From: Flavobacterium gillisiae
GTDB lineage: Bacteria > Bacteroidota > Bacteroidia > Flavobacteriales > Flavobacteriaceae
NCBI RefSeq assembly: GCF_900107635.1
Contig: NZ_FNRD01000013.1
Coordinates: 1 to 64,000 of the forward strand
DNA: 64,000 nt
Direction: 5' to 3'
The stretch's first letter is position 1, and each line of letters starts with the position of its first letter. The translations under genes were made by a program, and so were the position numbers. Of the stretch, positions 34,524 through 43,451 are shown piece by piece. Below the pieces are notes generated by a model, which saw only the letters and a list, made by a program, of their open reading frames with translations, was not told where the DNA came from and did no database searches.

Positions 34524-36353
34524 TTATTCAAATGACTGCAAATTAACTAATTTATTATACATTCCGTTTAAAGCAATTAATTCGTCATGATTTCCTTGCT
34601 CTACAATTTTTCCTTTTTGCATCACGATAATAGTGTCTGCTTTTTGAATGGTTGAAAGACGGTGTGCAATGACAATTGATGTTCTGTTTTGCATCATGTT
34701 TTCCAAAGCTACTTGTACAAATTTTTCACTCTCTGTATCCAATGCTGATGTAGCCTCATCCAAAATCATAATTGGAGGGTTTTTCAATACGGCACGAGCG
34801 ATAGAAAGTCTTTGTTTTTGACCACCAGAAAGTTTATTACCACTGTCGCCAATGTTAGTGTGGATACCTTTTGGCAACTCATTTACGAATTCATAAGCAT
34901 TAGCGATTTTCAGCGCCTCAACAATTTCGTCGTCAGTAGCATCTAGTTTTCCTATTGAAATGTTCGCTTTTATAGTGTCATTGAATAAGATACTATCTTG
35001 TGTAACTAGTCCCATTAATCCACGAAGCGACTGCAAGTTCATGTCTTGTATGTTCGTGCCGTCAATAGTAATAGTTCCTTCGTTAACGTCATAAAAACGA
35101 GTCAATAGATTAGCAATGGTACTTTTCCCGCTTCCGGATTGTCCTACCAGTGCTACGGTTTGCCCTTTTTTAACTTGAAGTGAAAAGTCTTTCAATACAT
35201 TTTCATCTTCGTATTTGAAATTGATATTTTTAATTGTGATATCAGACTCAAACGTATTTTTTACAATGGCATTTTCTTTGGATGTGATTTCGTTTTCCAC
35301 TTCTAGAACTTCAAAGACGCGCTCTGCAGCTGCTAATCCATTTTTTACGGAATACGACGCTTTAGAAATTGCTTTTGCCGGGGTAAGGATGTTAAATGCC
35401 AATGTCAGATAGACAATAAAAGCAGATCCATCTAAGGTTTTTTCGATAAGAACTAAATTACCACCATAGAAAAGTAAAACGGCTATGGTTGTTACTCCCA
35501 GAAACTCACTTAATGGCGTGGCTAAATTATTTCTACTTCCTATACTGTTCGTTAAGTTTAATAAGCGGGTTACTGAATCATCGAATCTGTTTTTAAAATT
35601 AGGTTCGGCATTATAGCTTTTGATTACTTTTAATCCTCCTAAAGTTTCATCTACAATAGAAATCAGGAATCCACTTTCTTTTTGCGCTTCTAGTGATTTA
35701 GCTCTAAGGTTTTTGGCTAGTTTTGAAATAATCCATCCTGAAATAGGCATGAAAATTAAAACAAATAAAGTCAGTTTTGTGCTTATGATAAACATCGTTG
35801 CTAATGCAAAAATAATAGTAAGCGGTTCTTTTACAACTAATTCTAAAATAGAAAAAAAGGAATTCTGCACTTCGTTGACATCACCAAGCATACGAGCCAT
35901 GATATCTCCTTTTCTTTTTTCAGAATAGTAAGATATAGGTAATTCTATAATTTTATTATACATTGATTTTCTCAAATCTCTTAAAACACCATTCTTGAGG
36001 TGCATAATATGATGTGATGCCAAATAGTTGAATAAGTTTTTAAGTAAAAATGTAGTAATTACCATTAAAACAACAAATAACAAGGCAACTTGAATGCTGT
36101 TGTCTTTTGTTAATGATGAAATTTGAAAATACATATAATCAGTACCAAACTGTTTTATATCTCCTATTCCAGTATACACTGGTTTAGCTAGTACTGCTTT
36201 TGTTTTACCAAAAAGTACTTCAAGCACTGGGAGAAGGGTAAGCATAGAAATAGTACTAAACAATGCGTATAAAACATTGTAGACTACATTCCAGATGATA
36301 TGTGACTTATATGGTTTTGTATAAGGAAGTAATTTTAATAAACTTTTATCCAT
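34524..36353 (-). CDS. MsbA-like ABC exporter (fused TMD-NBD)
   Basis: 609 aa half-transporter. Six helices form the ABC_membrane domain (about 15-310), then an NBD with Walker A GQSGSGKST, signature LSGGQKQRLSIARA, Walker B IMILDEATSA and the H-loop IVIAHRLST. It probably works as a homodimeric lipid or lipooligosaccharide flippase, but drug export is equally possible. Its ATG overlaps the last base of the upstream mutase gene at 36353, so they are co-translated. Its stop is followed by the small membrane gene. Confidence 0.93.
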   Translation of the reverse strand: MDKSLLKLLPYTKPYKSHIIWNVVYNVLYALFSTISMLTLLPVLEVLFGKTKAVLAKPVYTGIGDIKQFGTDYMYFQISSLTKDNSIQVALLFVVLMVITTFLLKNLFNYLASHHIMHLKNGVLRDLRKSMYNKIIELPISYYSEKRKGDIMARMLGDVNEVQNSFFSILELVVKEPLTIIFALATMFIISTKLTLFVLIFMPISGWIISKLAKNLRAKSLEAQKESGFLISIVDETLGGLKVIKSYNAEPNFKNRFDDSVTRLLNLTNSIGSRNNLATPLSEFLGVTTIAVLLFYGGNLVLIEKTLDGSAFIVYLTLAFNILTPAKAISKASYSVKNGLAAAERVFEVLEVENEITSKENAIVKNTFESDITIKNINFKYEDENVLKDFSLQVKKGQTVALVGQSGSGKSTIANLLTRFYDVNEGTITIDGTNIQDMNLQSLRGLMGLVTQDSILFNDTIKANISIGKLDATDDEIVEALKIANAYEFVNELPKGIHTNIGDSGNKLSGGQKQRLSIARAVLKNPPIMILDEATSALDTESEKFVQVALENMMQNRTSIVIAHRLSTIQKADTIIVMQKGKIVEQGNHDELIALNGMYNKLVNLQSFE

Positions 36354-38080
36354 TATTTCAATTGCATTGCAGTAATTATATTTTTAATTTTTTGATCTAA
36401 AACAGCTTCTACTTCCTTGAAGTCTGCAACATCATCTAATATTGTATTGACACTGATGTAGAATTTTATTTTTGGTTCCGTTCCACTTGGTCTTGCGCAA
36501 ATTTTAGATCCGTCTTCTGTGTAATAGATTAGTACATTCGATTTTGGAATGTCCATTGCGCTTTCTGAACCGTCTAATAAGTTCTTAGCTACAGAGGATT
36601 GATAATCTTCGACTATAATTACTCTTTGTCCGTTTATTTCTTTTAATGGGTTTTCGCGCAAGTCAATCATCATTTGATTTATTTCTTGCAATCCTTCCAT
36701 TCCTTTTTTAGTAATAGAGACTAAGAATTCTTTGTAAAATCCATTTTCTACATACAATTGCAGTAGCTCTTTATAAACAGTACTTCCTTTCGCTTTAGCT
36801 TGCGCAGCTACTTCACATATTAATAGGGTAGCGGCAACGGCATCTTTATCGCGCACTGCGTCACCTACCATGTATCCAAAACTTTCTTCACCACCACCAA
36901 TGAATTCCTGCTCTGGGAAATCTTTGATCATTTTTGCAATCCATTTAAAGCCGGTTAAACCCACTTTACATTCTACATCGTAGTTTGTAGCCAGTTCCAT
37001 CATCATCGGAGTAGAAACAATCGTTGATCCAACAAATTGTTTTCCGTTTATTTTACCTGCATTTTTCCATTTTTCTAATAAAAAAGCAGTCATCAAAATC
37101 ATGGTTTGATTTCCGTTTAATAAAGTCATTTGACCTTCATTATTTCGAACAGCAATACCTAAACGGTCACAATCAGGATCAGTACCAATAACTATATCAG
37201 CATTTGTTTTATCAGCTAAAGCTAACGCCATTGTCAAAGCTTCCGGCTCTTCTGGATTTGGAGACTTTACAGTTGGGAAATCACCGTTTGGAACTCTTTG
37301 CTCTTCTACAATATGCACATTGCTGTAACCAGCTTGTGATAAAGTGTCTGGAACTAAAGTTATAGAAGTTCCGTGTAATGAAGTAAAAACGACATTTAAG
37401 TTCTCTTTAGCTTCAGCGGGAGTATTAAAACTTGCGTTTTCAATAGATGACTTTATAAAAGCGGCATCGACTTCTGCACCTATATAATGAATTAAATCTT
37501 CATTAGCTTCAAACTTAATTTGATTGAAGTTTAGCTTTTCGATACCATTTATAATAGCTTCGTCTTCTGGAGGAACAATTTGTCCGCCATCTTCCCAGTA
37601 TACTTTGTATCCGTTATATTCAGGAGGATTATGTGATGCTGTAAGTACAATTCCGCATTGGCATCCTAAATGCTTAACAGCAAATGACAATTCTGGTGTA
37701 GGTCTCAATTCTGAAAATAAATACACTTCGATACCATTGGCAGAGAAAACATCAGCAACTAGTTTTGCTAAAGTATCACTATTGTGACGACAGTCATAAG
37801 CGATAGCAGCTTTCAAAGGCTGGTTAGGAAAAGCTTTGTGTAGGTAATCAGAAAGTCCTTGCGTACTTTTTCCAAGGGTGTATTTATTGATTCTATTGTT
37901 TCCTACGCCCATTACACCTCGCATTCCACCAGTTCCAAACTCAAGGTCTTTGTAGAAACTTTCTTCTAGTTCTTTTGGAGAACCAGCTATTAATTCTTTT
38001 ACTGCTAGCTGTGTTGCTGCGTCAAATGTTGGAGTTAACCATTCGTTCACCGCATTTAAAATGTTTTGTTTAATTTCCAT
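36353..38080 (-). CDS. Phosphoglucomutase/phosphomannomutase family enzyme
   Basis: 575 aa alpha-D-phosphohexomutase. The active-site phosphoserine is in LTASHNPPEYNGYKVY, the Mg loop is GTDPDCDRLG, the sugar-specificity loop is GGEESFGY and the phosphate-binding loop is CARPSGTEPKIKFY. It interconverts hexose 1- and 6-phosphates for nucleotide-sugar synthesis. Length (about 575) matches the PGM2-like clade common in Bacteroidetes and Firmicutes. Overlaps the exporter gene by one base. Confidence 0.95.
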   Translation of the reverse strand: MEIKQNILNAVNEWLTPTFDAATQLAVKELIAGSPKELEESFYKDLEFGTGGMRGVMGVGNNRINKYTLGKSTQGLSDYLHKAFPNQPLKAAIAYDCRHNSDTLAKLVADVFSANGIEVYLFSELRPTPELSFAVKHLGCQCGIVLTASHNPPEYNGYKVYWEDGGQIVPPEDEAIINGIEKLNFNQIKFEANEDLIHYIGAEVDAAFIKSSIENASFNTPAEAKENLNVVFTSLHGTSITLVPDTLSQAGYSNVHIVEEQRVPNGDFPTVKSPNPEEPEALTMALALADKTNADIVIGTDPDCDRLGIAVRNNEGQMTLLNGNQTMILMTAFLLEKWKNAGKINGKQFVGSTIVSTPMMMELATNYDVECKVGLTGFKWIAKMIKDFPEQEFIGGGEESFGYMVGDAVRDKDAVAATLLICEVAAQAKAKGSTVYKELLQLYVENGFYKEFLVSITKKGMEGLQEINQMMIDLRENPLKEINGQRVIIVEDYQSSVAKNLLDGSESAMDIPKSNVLIYYTEDGSKICARPSGTEPKIKFYISVNTILDDVADFKEVEAVLDQKIKNIITAMQLK

Positions 38081-38117
38081 TTCTATATATTTTTAAGTTT
38101 TTAGTTCAAATTTAGGA

Positions 38118-38198
38118 GCTGATCCTGCTATCCGTTACAATCTTTTATGCTGAACCCCAGCATAAAAGGATTCCTACTTCTATCAGGGCTAGGGCAAA
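38118..38198. repeat. Imperfect palindrome element in intergenic gap
   Basis: The core is a near-perfect 11-bp hairpin (CTTTTATGCTG / CAGCATAAAAG, loop AACCC, 38142-38168). Flanks CCTGCTATCC...AATC and GGATT...ATAGAAG...CAGG are also partially complementary, making an about 80-nt rod. It resembles a repeated intergenic element I have seen in flavobacterial genomes. There is no strong T-run, so it is not a simple terminator. Confidence 0.55.
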
Positions 38199-39155
38199 TT
38201 ATAAATTAACCTCGCTTGAAATTTTATAACGCTCTTCGTTGCTTTTAGTACGTAAAATTATTTCGCCAAGAAATCCTGCCAAAAATAATTGGGTACCTAA
38301 TACCATTGTGGTTAAGGCAATAAAAAACCAAGGGTTGTCAGTTACTAAGTTATAGCGCATATTAGTATACATATGGTATAGTTTTGAAACTCCAATGTAT
38401 CCCGCCAATAAAAACCCAATGATGAACATTAGCGATCCCATGGCTCCAAATAAATGCATTGGTCTTTTTCCAAATCGTGAAAGAAACCAAATCGTAATTA
38501 AATCCAGGAATCCATTGATGAAACGTTCCATTCCAAATTTGGTTTCCCCATATTTTCGAGCTTGGTGTTGCACTATTTTTTCTCCGATTTTTCCAAAACC
38601 AGCATTTTTTGCCAAAACAGGAATGTATCGGTGCATTTCACCCGAAACTTCAATGTTTTTTACCACTATATTTTTATAGGCTTTTAGCCCGCAATTGAAA
38701 TCATTCAGTTCTACACCAGACGTTTTTCTGGCTGCCCAATTGAATAATTTTGAAGGAAGATTTTTAGCAACCACTGAGTCGTAGCGCTTCTTTTTCCATC
38801 CAGAAACTAAATCAAAATTTTGGGTAGTAATCATATTGTACAAGCCCGGAATTTCTTCAGGACTGTCTTGTAAGTCGGCATCCATTGTAATAATGACATC
38901 GCCTTTGGCTTTAGCAAAACCAGCATGTAAAGCCTGAGATTTACCAAAGTTTTTCATGAAACGAATTCCCTTTACATTTGGGTTTTCGGCCGCAAATTCT
39001 TCGATAATCGACCAGGATTTGTCGGTGCTTCCATCATCTAGAAAGATGATTTCATAGGAATAATTGTTCGACTGCATCACTTTAATAATCCAAGTATAAA
39101 GCTCTTTAAGTGATTCTTCCTCGTTAAGAAGGGGTATAAGTATGGATAAATTCAT
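38199..39155 (-). CDS. Family 2 glycosyltransferase with two C-terminal membrane helices
   Basis: 318 aa. GT-A fold: LIPLLNEEESL start, DDGSTDKS, the DXD-type DADLQD metal site, and HRYIPVLA with the following basic stretch typical of DPM1/GtrB-like polyprenyl-phosphate sugar transferases. Two hydrophobic helices close the protein (about 230-255 and 270-300). It probably loads a sugar on undecaprenyl phosphate for envelope glycan or glycolipid work. Its N-terminus is separated from DUF4199 by 3 nt. Confidence 0.93.
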   Translation of the reverse strand: MNLSILIPLLNEEESLKELYTWIIKVMQSNNYSYEIIFLDDGSTDKSWSIIEEFAAENPNVKGIRFMKNFGKSQALHAGFAKAKGDVIITMDADLQDSPEEIPGLYNMITTQNFDLVSGWKKKRYDSVVAKNLPSKLFNWAARKTSGVELNDFNCGLKAYKNIVVKNIEVSGEMHRYIPVLAKNAGFGKIGEKIVQHQARKYGETKFGMERFINGFLDLITIWFLSRFGKRPMHLFGAMGSLMFIIGFLLAGYIGVSKLYHMYTNMRYNLVTDNPWFFIALTTMVLGTQLFLAGFLGEIILRTKSNEERYKISSEVNL

Positions 39156-39158
39156 TAA

Positions 39159-39701
39159 TTACAGGCTTTGAGGATTTTCGTTTTTTACAATTGCACCAAC
39201 AATCATTGAATATATTAATCCGAAAAACGAATACATCGCAAGTGTTACCGGAAGGACAATTAAAGGGTTCATGAATTTTTTCATCATTGCAATTCCCACT
39301 TCCATATCCTTACTAGAAATATTAGGAGTTTGTTTGAGCATCTCATCTTTAGAAATAGAAATCATCTCGTTTATGAATTCTGGAAACATATAGTTGAATA
39401 TAATGTTAAAGGTACCATAGATAAAAGCAGCGACAAAGGTGATAGAAACGCCTGTTTTTAGACATTCACCAAAGGAGATGAAGCCATTATTTAGGTTCTT
39501 TTTGTAATTAGTACATCCCAAATAGATGAATAGAAGGGGTAGTACGAGGTAATTAGCAATATTTACGATCACTCCGGCACTTGTGCCTACTAAGGATCGC
39601 ATTCCTATTATGTACATAATAACGAATTCCAGAACCATTATAACACCAAACAATACACCATATACTAGTCCAGACTTAGCTGGGGATACACTTTTTTCCA
39701 T
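39159..39701 (-). CDS. DUF4199 four-helix membrane protein
   Basis: 180 aa. Four hydrophobic segments (about 12-34, 42-62, 82-104, 145-170) with the NNGFISFGECLKTGVSITF loop that defines DUF4199, a Bacteroidetes membrane family with no known role. Starts an operon with the GT2 gene (3-nt gap). A TATATTTG -7-like element lies about 25 nt upstream (39724-39731, minus strand). Confidence 0.85.
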   Translation of the reverse strand: MEKSVSPAKSGLVYGVLFGVIMVLEFVIMYIIGMRSLVGTSAGVIVNIANYLVLPLLFIYLGCTNYKKNLNNGFISFGECLKTGVSITFVAAFIYGTFNIIFNYMFPEFINEMISISKDEMLKQTPNISSKDMEVGIAMMKKFMNPLIVLPVTLAMYSFFGLIYSMIVGAIVKNENPQSL

Positions 39702-39798
39702 AGAGACTTTATTTATTAATCCACAAATATAACAATTCCCAATATATTGGGCTACAAAAAACAGTTTTTACGATTTAATAAAAAAAATGAAACAAAGA

Positions 39799-39828
39799 TT
39801 TGTTTATTGAAAAATAATTGTAAATTTG
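39799..39828 (+). promoter_or_regulatory. L31 promoter (TTTG-N18-TAAATTTG)
   Basis: TTTG at 39799-39802, 18-nt spacer, TAAATTTG at 39821-39828, upstream of rpmE2. Confidence 0.75.
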
Positions 39829-39835
39829 CACACTC

Positions 39836-39931
39836 AAAATAATAGTGTAAAACAAAAAGTTATAATGAGTTTACACCTTTTCTGTCGAAAGAAAAGCTTC
39901 AAAACAAGTTATAACCAAACAAATAAAAAAG
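39836..39931 (+). promoter_or_regulatory. Possible structured leader of L31 mRNA
   Basis: The about 95-nt leader contains a GTGTAAA...TTTACAC pair, a CTTTTCT-GTCGAA-AGAAAAG hairpin and two AGTTATAA copies. Long leaders before ribosomal-protein genes often carry autoregulation. Suggestive only. Confidence 0.35.
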
Positions 39932-40183
39932 ATGAAAAAAGGTACGCACCCAGAAAATTACAGATTAGTTGCATTTAAAGACATGTCAAATGAAGACGTT
40001 TTTATCACTAAATCTGCTGCGGATACAAGAGAAACAATTACAGTTGATGGTGTTGAATACCCAGTTGTGAAAATGGAGATCTCTAGAACGTCTCACCCTT
40101 TTTACACAGGAAAAAACAAACTTATCGATACTGCAGGACGTATTGACAAGTTCAAAACTAAATACGCTAAACACGTTAAATAA
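39932..40183 (+). CDS. rpmE2: 50S ribosomal protein L31, type B (zinc-free)
   Basis: 83 aa. KKGTHPENYRLVAFKDMSNEDVFITKS and the HPFYTGK motif identify L31 type B. It has none of the cysteines of zinc-binding type A L31, so it suits low-zinc growth or is the organism's sole L31. It attaches to the large subunit near the central protuberance and bridges to the small subunit. It has its own promoter and terminator. Confidence 0.96.
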   Translation: MKKGTHPENYRLVAFKDMSNEDVFITKSAADTRETITVDGVEYPVVKMEISRTSHPFYTGKNKLIDTAGRIDKFKTKYAKHVK

Positions 40184-40207
40184 TCTTAGCTTGTTTTCAA
40201 ATACACT

Positions 40208-40237
40208 AAAGCCTTCCTTATCGGGAGGCTTTTTTTA
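40208..40237 (+). terminator. Intrinsic terminator after L31
   Basis: AAAGCCTTCC / GGGAGGCTTT stem, TTATC loop, seven T. Confidence 0.85.
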
Positions 40238-40334
40238 TTTTTATCTATTTGAAAACTTTGTAACTTTGCGCTTTATTTAAAACAAATTAATGTACGGTCA
40301 AGTCGAGACTTGATTCTTCACAAATAAATATTTT

Positions 40335-41510
40335 ATGAATTATATACTTTTTGACGGACCCGCCCGAAATGCCTTATTGCCTTTTACATTTACACGTCCT
40401 GTAGCTGATATTCTTATTGGGATTATGACGATTCGTCAAAAATGGGAAATGCATTTGGGGTCTACTACCACAACATTAACGGAGGAATATTTATCAGATA
40501 AATATCCGATGGTGGAGTTAGAAGAGAATGTGATGATTAATGCTTCTTTTCTTCCTAATTATGTTTTGGTTGAAATGGTGAGTAACTTAGGGCCAAATCA
40601 GGTTATTTTTAAAGGAGAAGAAGTTGTTGCATTTTATACAGATGAAAATCAGGAAGAGGTAGATTTCGACTCATACGAGATTATTGAGTATAATGAGGAC
40701 TGTATAACAGTGATGCATACTTGGGATATTTTCTCAAAAAATGATGCAGCTATACGGGAAGATTTCGACTTTTTAACTGCAGACAGAAAATCAAAACCAA
40801 TTCCGAAAAGTGTCAATGTACTTGGACATGAAAATATATTCATCGAAGAAGGTGCTAAGTTAGAGTTTGTGACTTTAAATGCTACTTCAGGGCCTATTTA
40901 TATAGGGAAGGATACTGAAATTATGGAAGGCTCTGTAATTCGTGGGCCGTTTGCATTGTGTGAAGGCGCTGTGGTTAAAATGGCGGCTAAAATATATGGT
41001 GCTACTACCGTAGGGCCTTATTCAAGGATAGGTGGAGAGGTAAATAATTCGGTCATTTCAGCTTATTCTAATAAAGGACATGATGGATTTTTAGGAAATT
41101 CAGTGCTTGGAGAATGGTGTAACATTGGCGCAGACAGTAATAACTCTAACCTGAAAAATAACTACGAAGAAGTAAAATTATGGAGTTATGAAACGGAAGG
41201 TTTTGCTAAAACAGGACTGCAGTTTTGTGGTTTGATGATGGGAGATCACAGTAAGTGTGGGATTAATACCATGTTCAATACAGGAACTGTAATAGGGGTT
41301 AGTGCAAATATTTTTGGCAGTGGCTTTCCACGTAATTTTGTACCTAGTTTTTCTTGGGGTGGTGCTTCGGGTTTTTCTACATACATCACTAAAAAAGCAT
41401 TTGAAACGGCAAGAATCGTTATGAGTCGCAGGAATGTAGATTTTGATGAGAAAGAAGCTGCTATTTTAGAGCATGTTTTTGAGGAAAGTAAAAAATGGAG
41501 AAAAGAGTAA
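40335..41510 (+). CDS. GlmU-family sugar nucleotidyltransferase-like protein
   Basis: 391 aa. The N-terminus (ILFDGPARNALLPFTFTRPVADILIG) replaces the usual LAAGxGTRM nucleotide loop of GlmU, and the C-terminal half is a left-handed beta-helix of hexapeptide repeats (from about EGAKLEFVTLNATSGPIYIGKDTEI to the end). This family is annotated 'GlmU family' in Bacteroidetes. The altered pyrophosphorylase loop makes a different transferase activity likely. A -7-like TAACTTTG lies at 40261-40268. Confidence 0.88.
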   Translation: MNYILFDGPARNALLPFTFTRPVADILIGIMTIRQKWEMHLGSTTTTLTEEYLSDKYPMVELEENVMINASFLPNYVLVEMVSNLGPNQVIFKGEEVVAFYTDENQEEVDFDSYEIIEYNEDCITVMHTWDIFSKNDAAIREDFDFLTADRKSKPIPKSVNVLGHENIFIEEGAKLEFVTLNATSGPIYIGKDTEIMEGSVIRGPFALCEGAVVKMAAKIYGATTVGPYSRIGGEVNNSVISAYSNKGHDGFLGNSVLGEWCNIGADSNNSNLKNNYEEVKLWSYETEGFAKTGLQFCGLMMGDHSKCGINTMFNTGTVIGVSANIFGSGFPRNFVPSFSWGGASGFSTYITKKAFETARIVMSRRNVDFDEKEAAILEHVFEESKKWRKE

Positions 41511-41818
41511 TTGCTTTGATAGATTAAAAAATAGTATAAATGCTTCATTATATAGTAATGAAGCATTTTTTTGTTGTGGTCGTGGTTGGTTTTTGATAAT
41601 TGTTTTAATATTGTGGGTAATTACTGTTAAAAAACAGATTTTTGTTTAAAAACGGCTCTTTTTATTAGTGCTTGATTTTTAGTTAAATAATCAGTTTTTG
41701 TTATTTTATATAGCTGTTCGTTAGTTTTTTTTGCTGATATGTTATAGTTTTATAAAAAAAAAGTCGCAAAACGTTTGTTTTGCTATTTTTTTGATAATTA
41801 TTAATGTAAAATATATTT
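41511..41818. other. Intergenic region with terminator, otherwise empty
   Basis: 308 nt between the GlmU-like gene and the symporter. Apart from the terminator at 41539-41572 it is very AT-rich with long T runs. All frames are broken, and I see no further hairpin or clear promoter. Confidence 0.6.
41539..41572 (+). terminator. Intrinsic terminator after GlmU-like gene
   Basis: AATGCTTCATTA and TAATGAAGCATT pair, followed by a T run. Confidence 0.85.
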
Positions 41819-43282
41819 ATGGAAGAGATTATTGGAGTATTAAATGATATTGTTTGGAGTAATGCTTTAATCGTTTTGTGTTTAGGAACGGGGCTTTATT
41901 TTTCTATAAGAACACGTTTTTTGCAAGTGCGTCATATCAAAGAGATGTTCCGATTGTTATTTGATGGTAAAAGTTCTGAGTCTGGAGTTTCTTCTTTTCA
42001 GGCATTATCAATGTCTCTAGCAGGTAGAGTAGGTACTGGGAATATTGCTGGGGTAGCTACGGCGATTGCCTTTGGAGGACCTGGAGCTTTATTTTGGATG
42101 TGGATGGTTGCTTTTTTAGGAGCAAGCACTGCTTTTGTAGAAGCAACTTTAGCACAAATTTATAAAGAGAAACATTTAGGTGAATTCCGTGGTGGACCTG
42201 CTTTTTATATTGAAAGAGGGTTAGGCGTGAAATGGTTTGGTATCTTGTTTGCGATAGTTTCTATTGTTTCTGCTGGTGTATTGTTACCTGGTGTTCAAGC
42301 TAATTCTGTTGCAGACGGAATACAGAATGCTTTTGAAATAGAGACTTGGAAATCAGGAGTAGTGGTAGCGTTAATATTTGGAGCTATCGTATTTGGAGGT
42401 GTAAAAAGAATCGCCAAATTTACTGAATTCGTGGTTCCGATAATGGCTATTGGTTACATTCTAATAGTATTGGTAATCATAGCGATCGATATCGATCAAC
42501 TTCCAGGGGTTATTGCCTTAGTTTTCAAAAGTGCTTTTAATATGGAAGCTGGTTTTGGAGCTGTTTTTGGTTTAGCCATTCAATGGGGTGTAAAAAGAGG
42601 GATTTATTCTAATGAAGCGGGTCAAGGGACAGCGCCACATATTGCTGCCGCAGCAAATGTTTCGCACCCTACTAAACAAGGTCTGGTGCAATCATTCTCG
42701 GTTTATATCGATACTTTATTAGTTTGTTCGGCGACTGGATTTATGTTGCTGATTACTGGTAAATACAATGTTCAAAATCCTGTGTTAGGAGCCAATGGTG
42801 CTACGCAGTTTTTATATCAAGGAGCAGAAAACGTTTCTGCAGGACCTGGGTTTACACAAAGCGCGATGGATAGTGTTTTTCCTGGTTTTGGTTCTTACTT
42901 TGTAGCTATTGCGTTATTTTTCTTCGCATTTACAACGATATTAGCCTATTACTATATAGCAGAAACAAATATCGCTTATTTGACAAGGAATTTAAATTCT
43001 CCTATTTACAGTCACTTACTTAAGGTATTGATGATGGTAGTTATTATGTATGGTTCTATTAATCAGGCAAAATTAGCTTGGAATATTGGAGATTTAGGAG
43101 TGGGATTAATGGCTTGGTTTAATATTATTGCTATTATTCTGCTGCAAAAACCAGCATTATTGGCCTTGAAGGATTACGAAAAACAACGAAAGGCAGGCAA
43201 AGACCCTGTATTTAATCCAGAAGATATTGGTGTTTCAAATGCGCATATATGGAATACGATAAATAAAAATAAAGAAGAGTAG
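41819..43282 (+). CDS. Alanine/glycine:cation symporter (AGCS)
   Basis: 487 aa, about 11 membrane helices. The AGCS signatures are present: SMSLAGRVGTGNIAGVATAIAFGGPGALFWMW, and GVKRGIYSNEAGQGTAPHIAAAA in the central signature. It imports alanine, glycine or related small amino acids with Na+ or H+. Free-standing gene with its own terminator. Typical length (about 450-500). Confidence 0.95.
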   Translation: MEEIIGVLNDIVWSNALIVLCLGTGLYFSIRTRFLQVRHIKEMFRLLFDGKSSESGVSSFQALSMSLAGRVGTGNIAGVATAIAFGGPGALFWMWMVAFLGASTAFVEATLAQIYKEKHLGEFRGGPAFYIERGLGVKWFGILFAIVSIVSAGVLLPGVQANSVADGIQNAFEIETWKSGVVVALIFGAIVFGGVKRIAKFTEFVVPIMAIGYILIVLVIIAIDIDQLPGVIALVFKSAFNMEAGFGAVFGLAIQWGVKRGIYSNEAGQGTAPHIAAAANVSHPTKQGLVQSFSVYIDTLLVCSATGFMLLITGKYNVQNPVLGANGATQFLYQGAENVSAGPGFTQSAMDSVFPGFGSYFVAIALFFFAFTTILAYYYIAETNIAYLTRNLNSPIYSHLLKVLMMVVIMYGSINQAKLAWNIGDLGVGLMAWFNIIAIILLQKPALLALKDYEKQRKAGKDPVFNPEDIGVSNAHIWNTINKNKEE

Positions 43283-43304
43283 TTCATATTTTGCTACTGC
43301 CTTT

Positions 43305-43352
43305 AAAAGCTTCTAGAGATCAGATTTTATTCTGTTTCTAGAAGCTTTTATT
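43305..43352 (+). terminator. Long terminator hairpin after symporter
   Basis: AAAAGCTTCTAGA and TCTAGAAGCTTTT: perfect 13-bp stem with a 19-nt loop, then T-rich sequence. Confidence 0.8.
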
Positions 43353-43451
43353 TTATTGTAGACAAATTACTTAATTAATCTATCTTTGCACTTTTTAAAA
43401 CAAATCGGTTTTCAATGTAACGAATAACCGAATCTACAAATTTACAATTCA

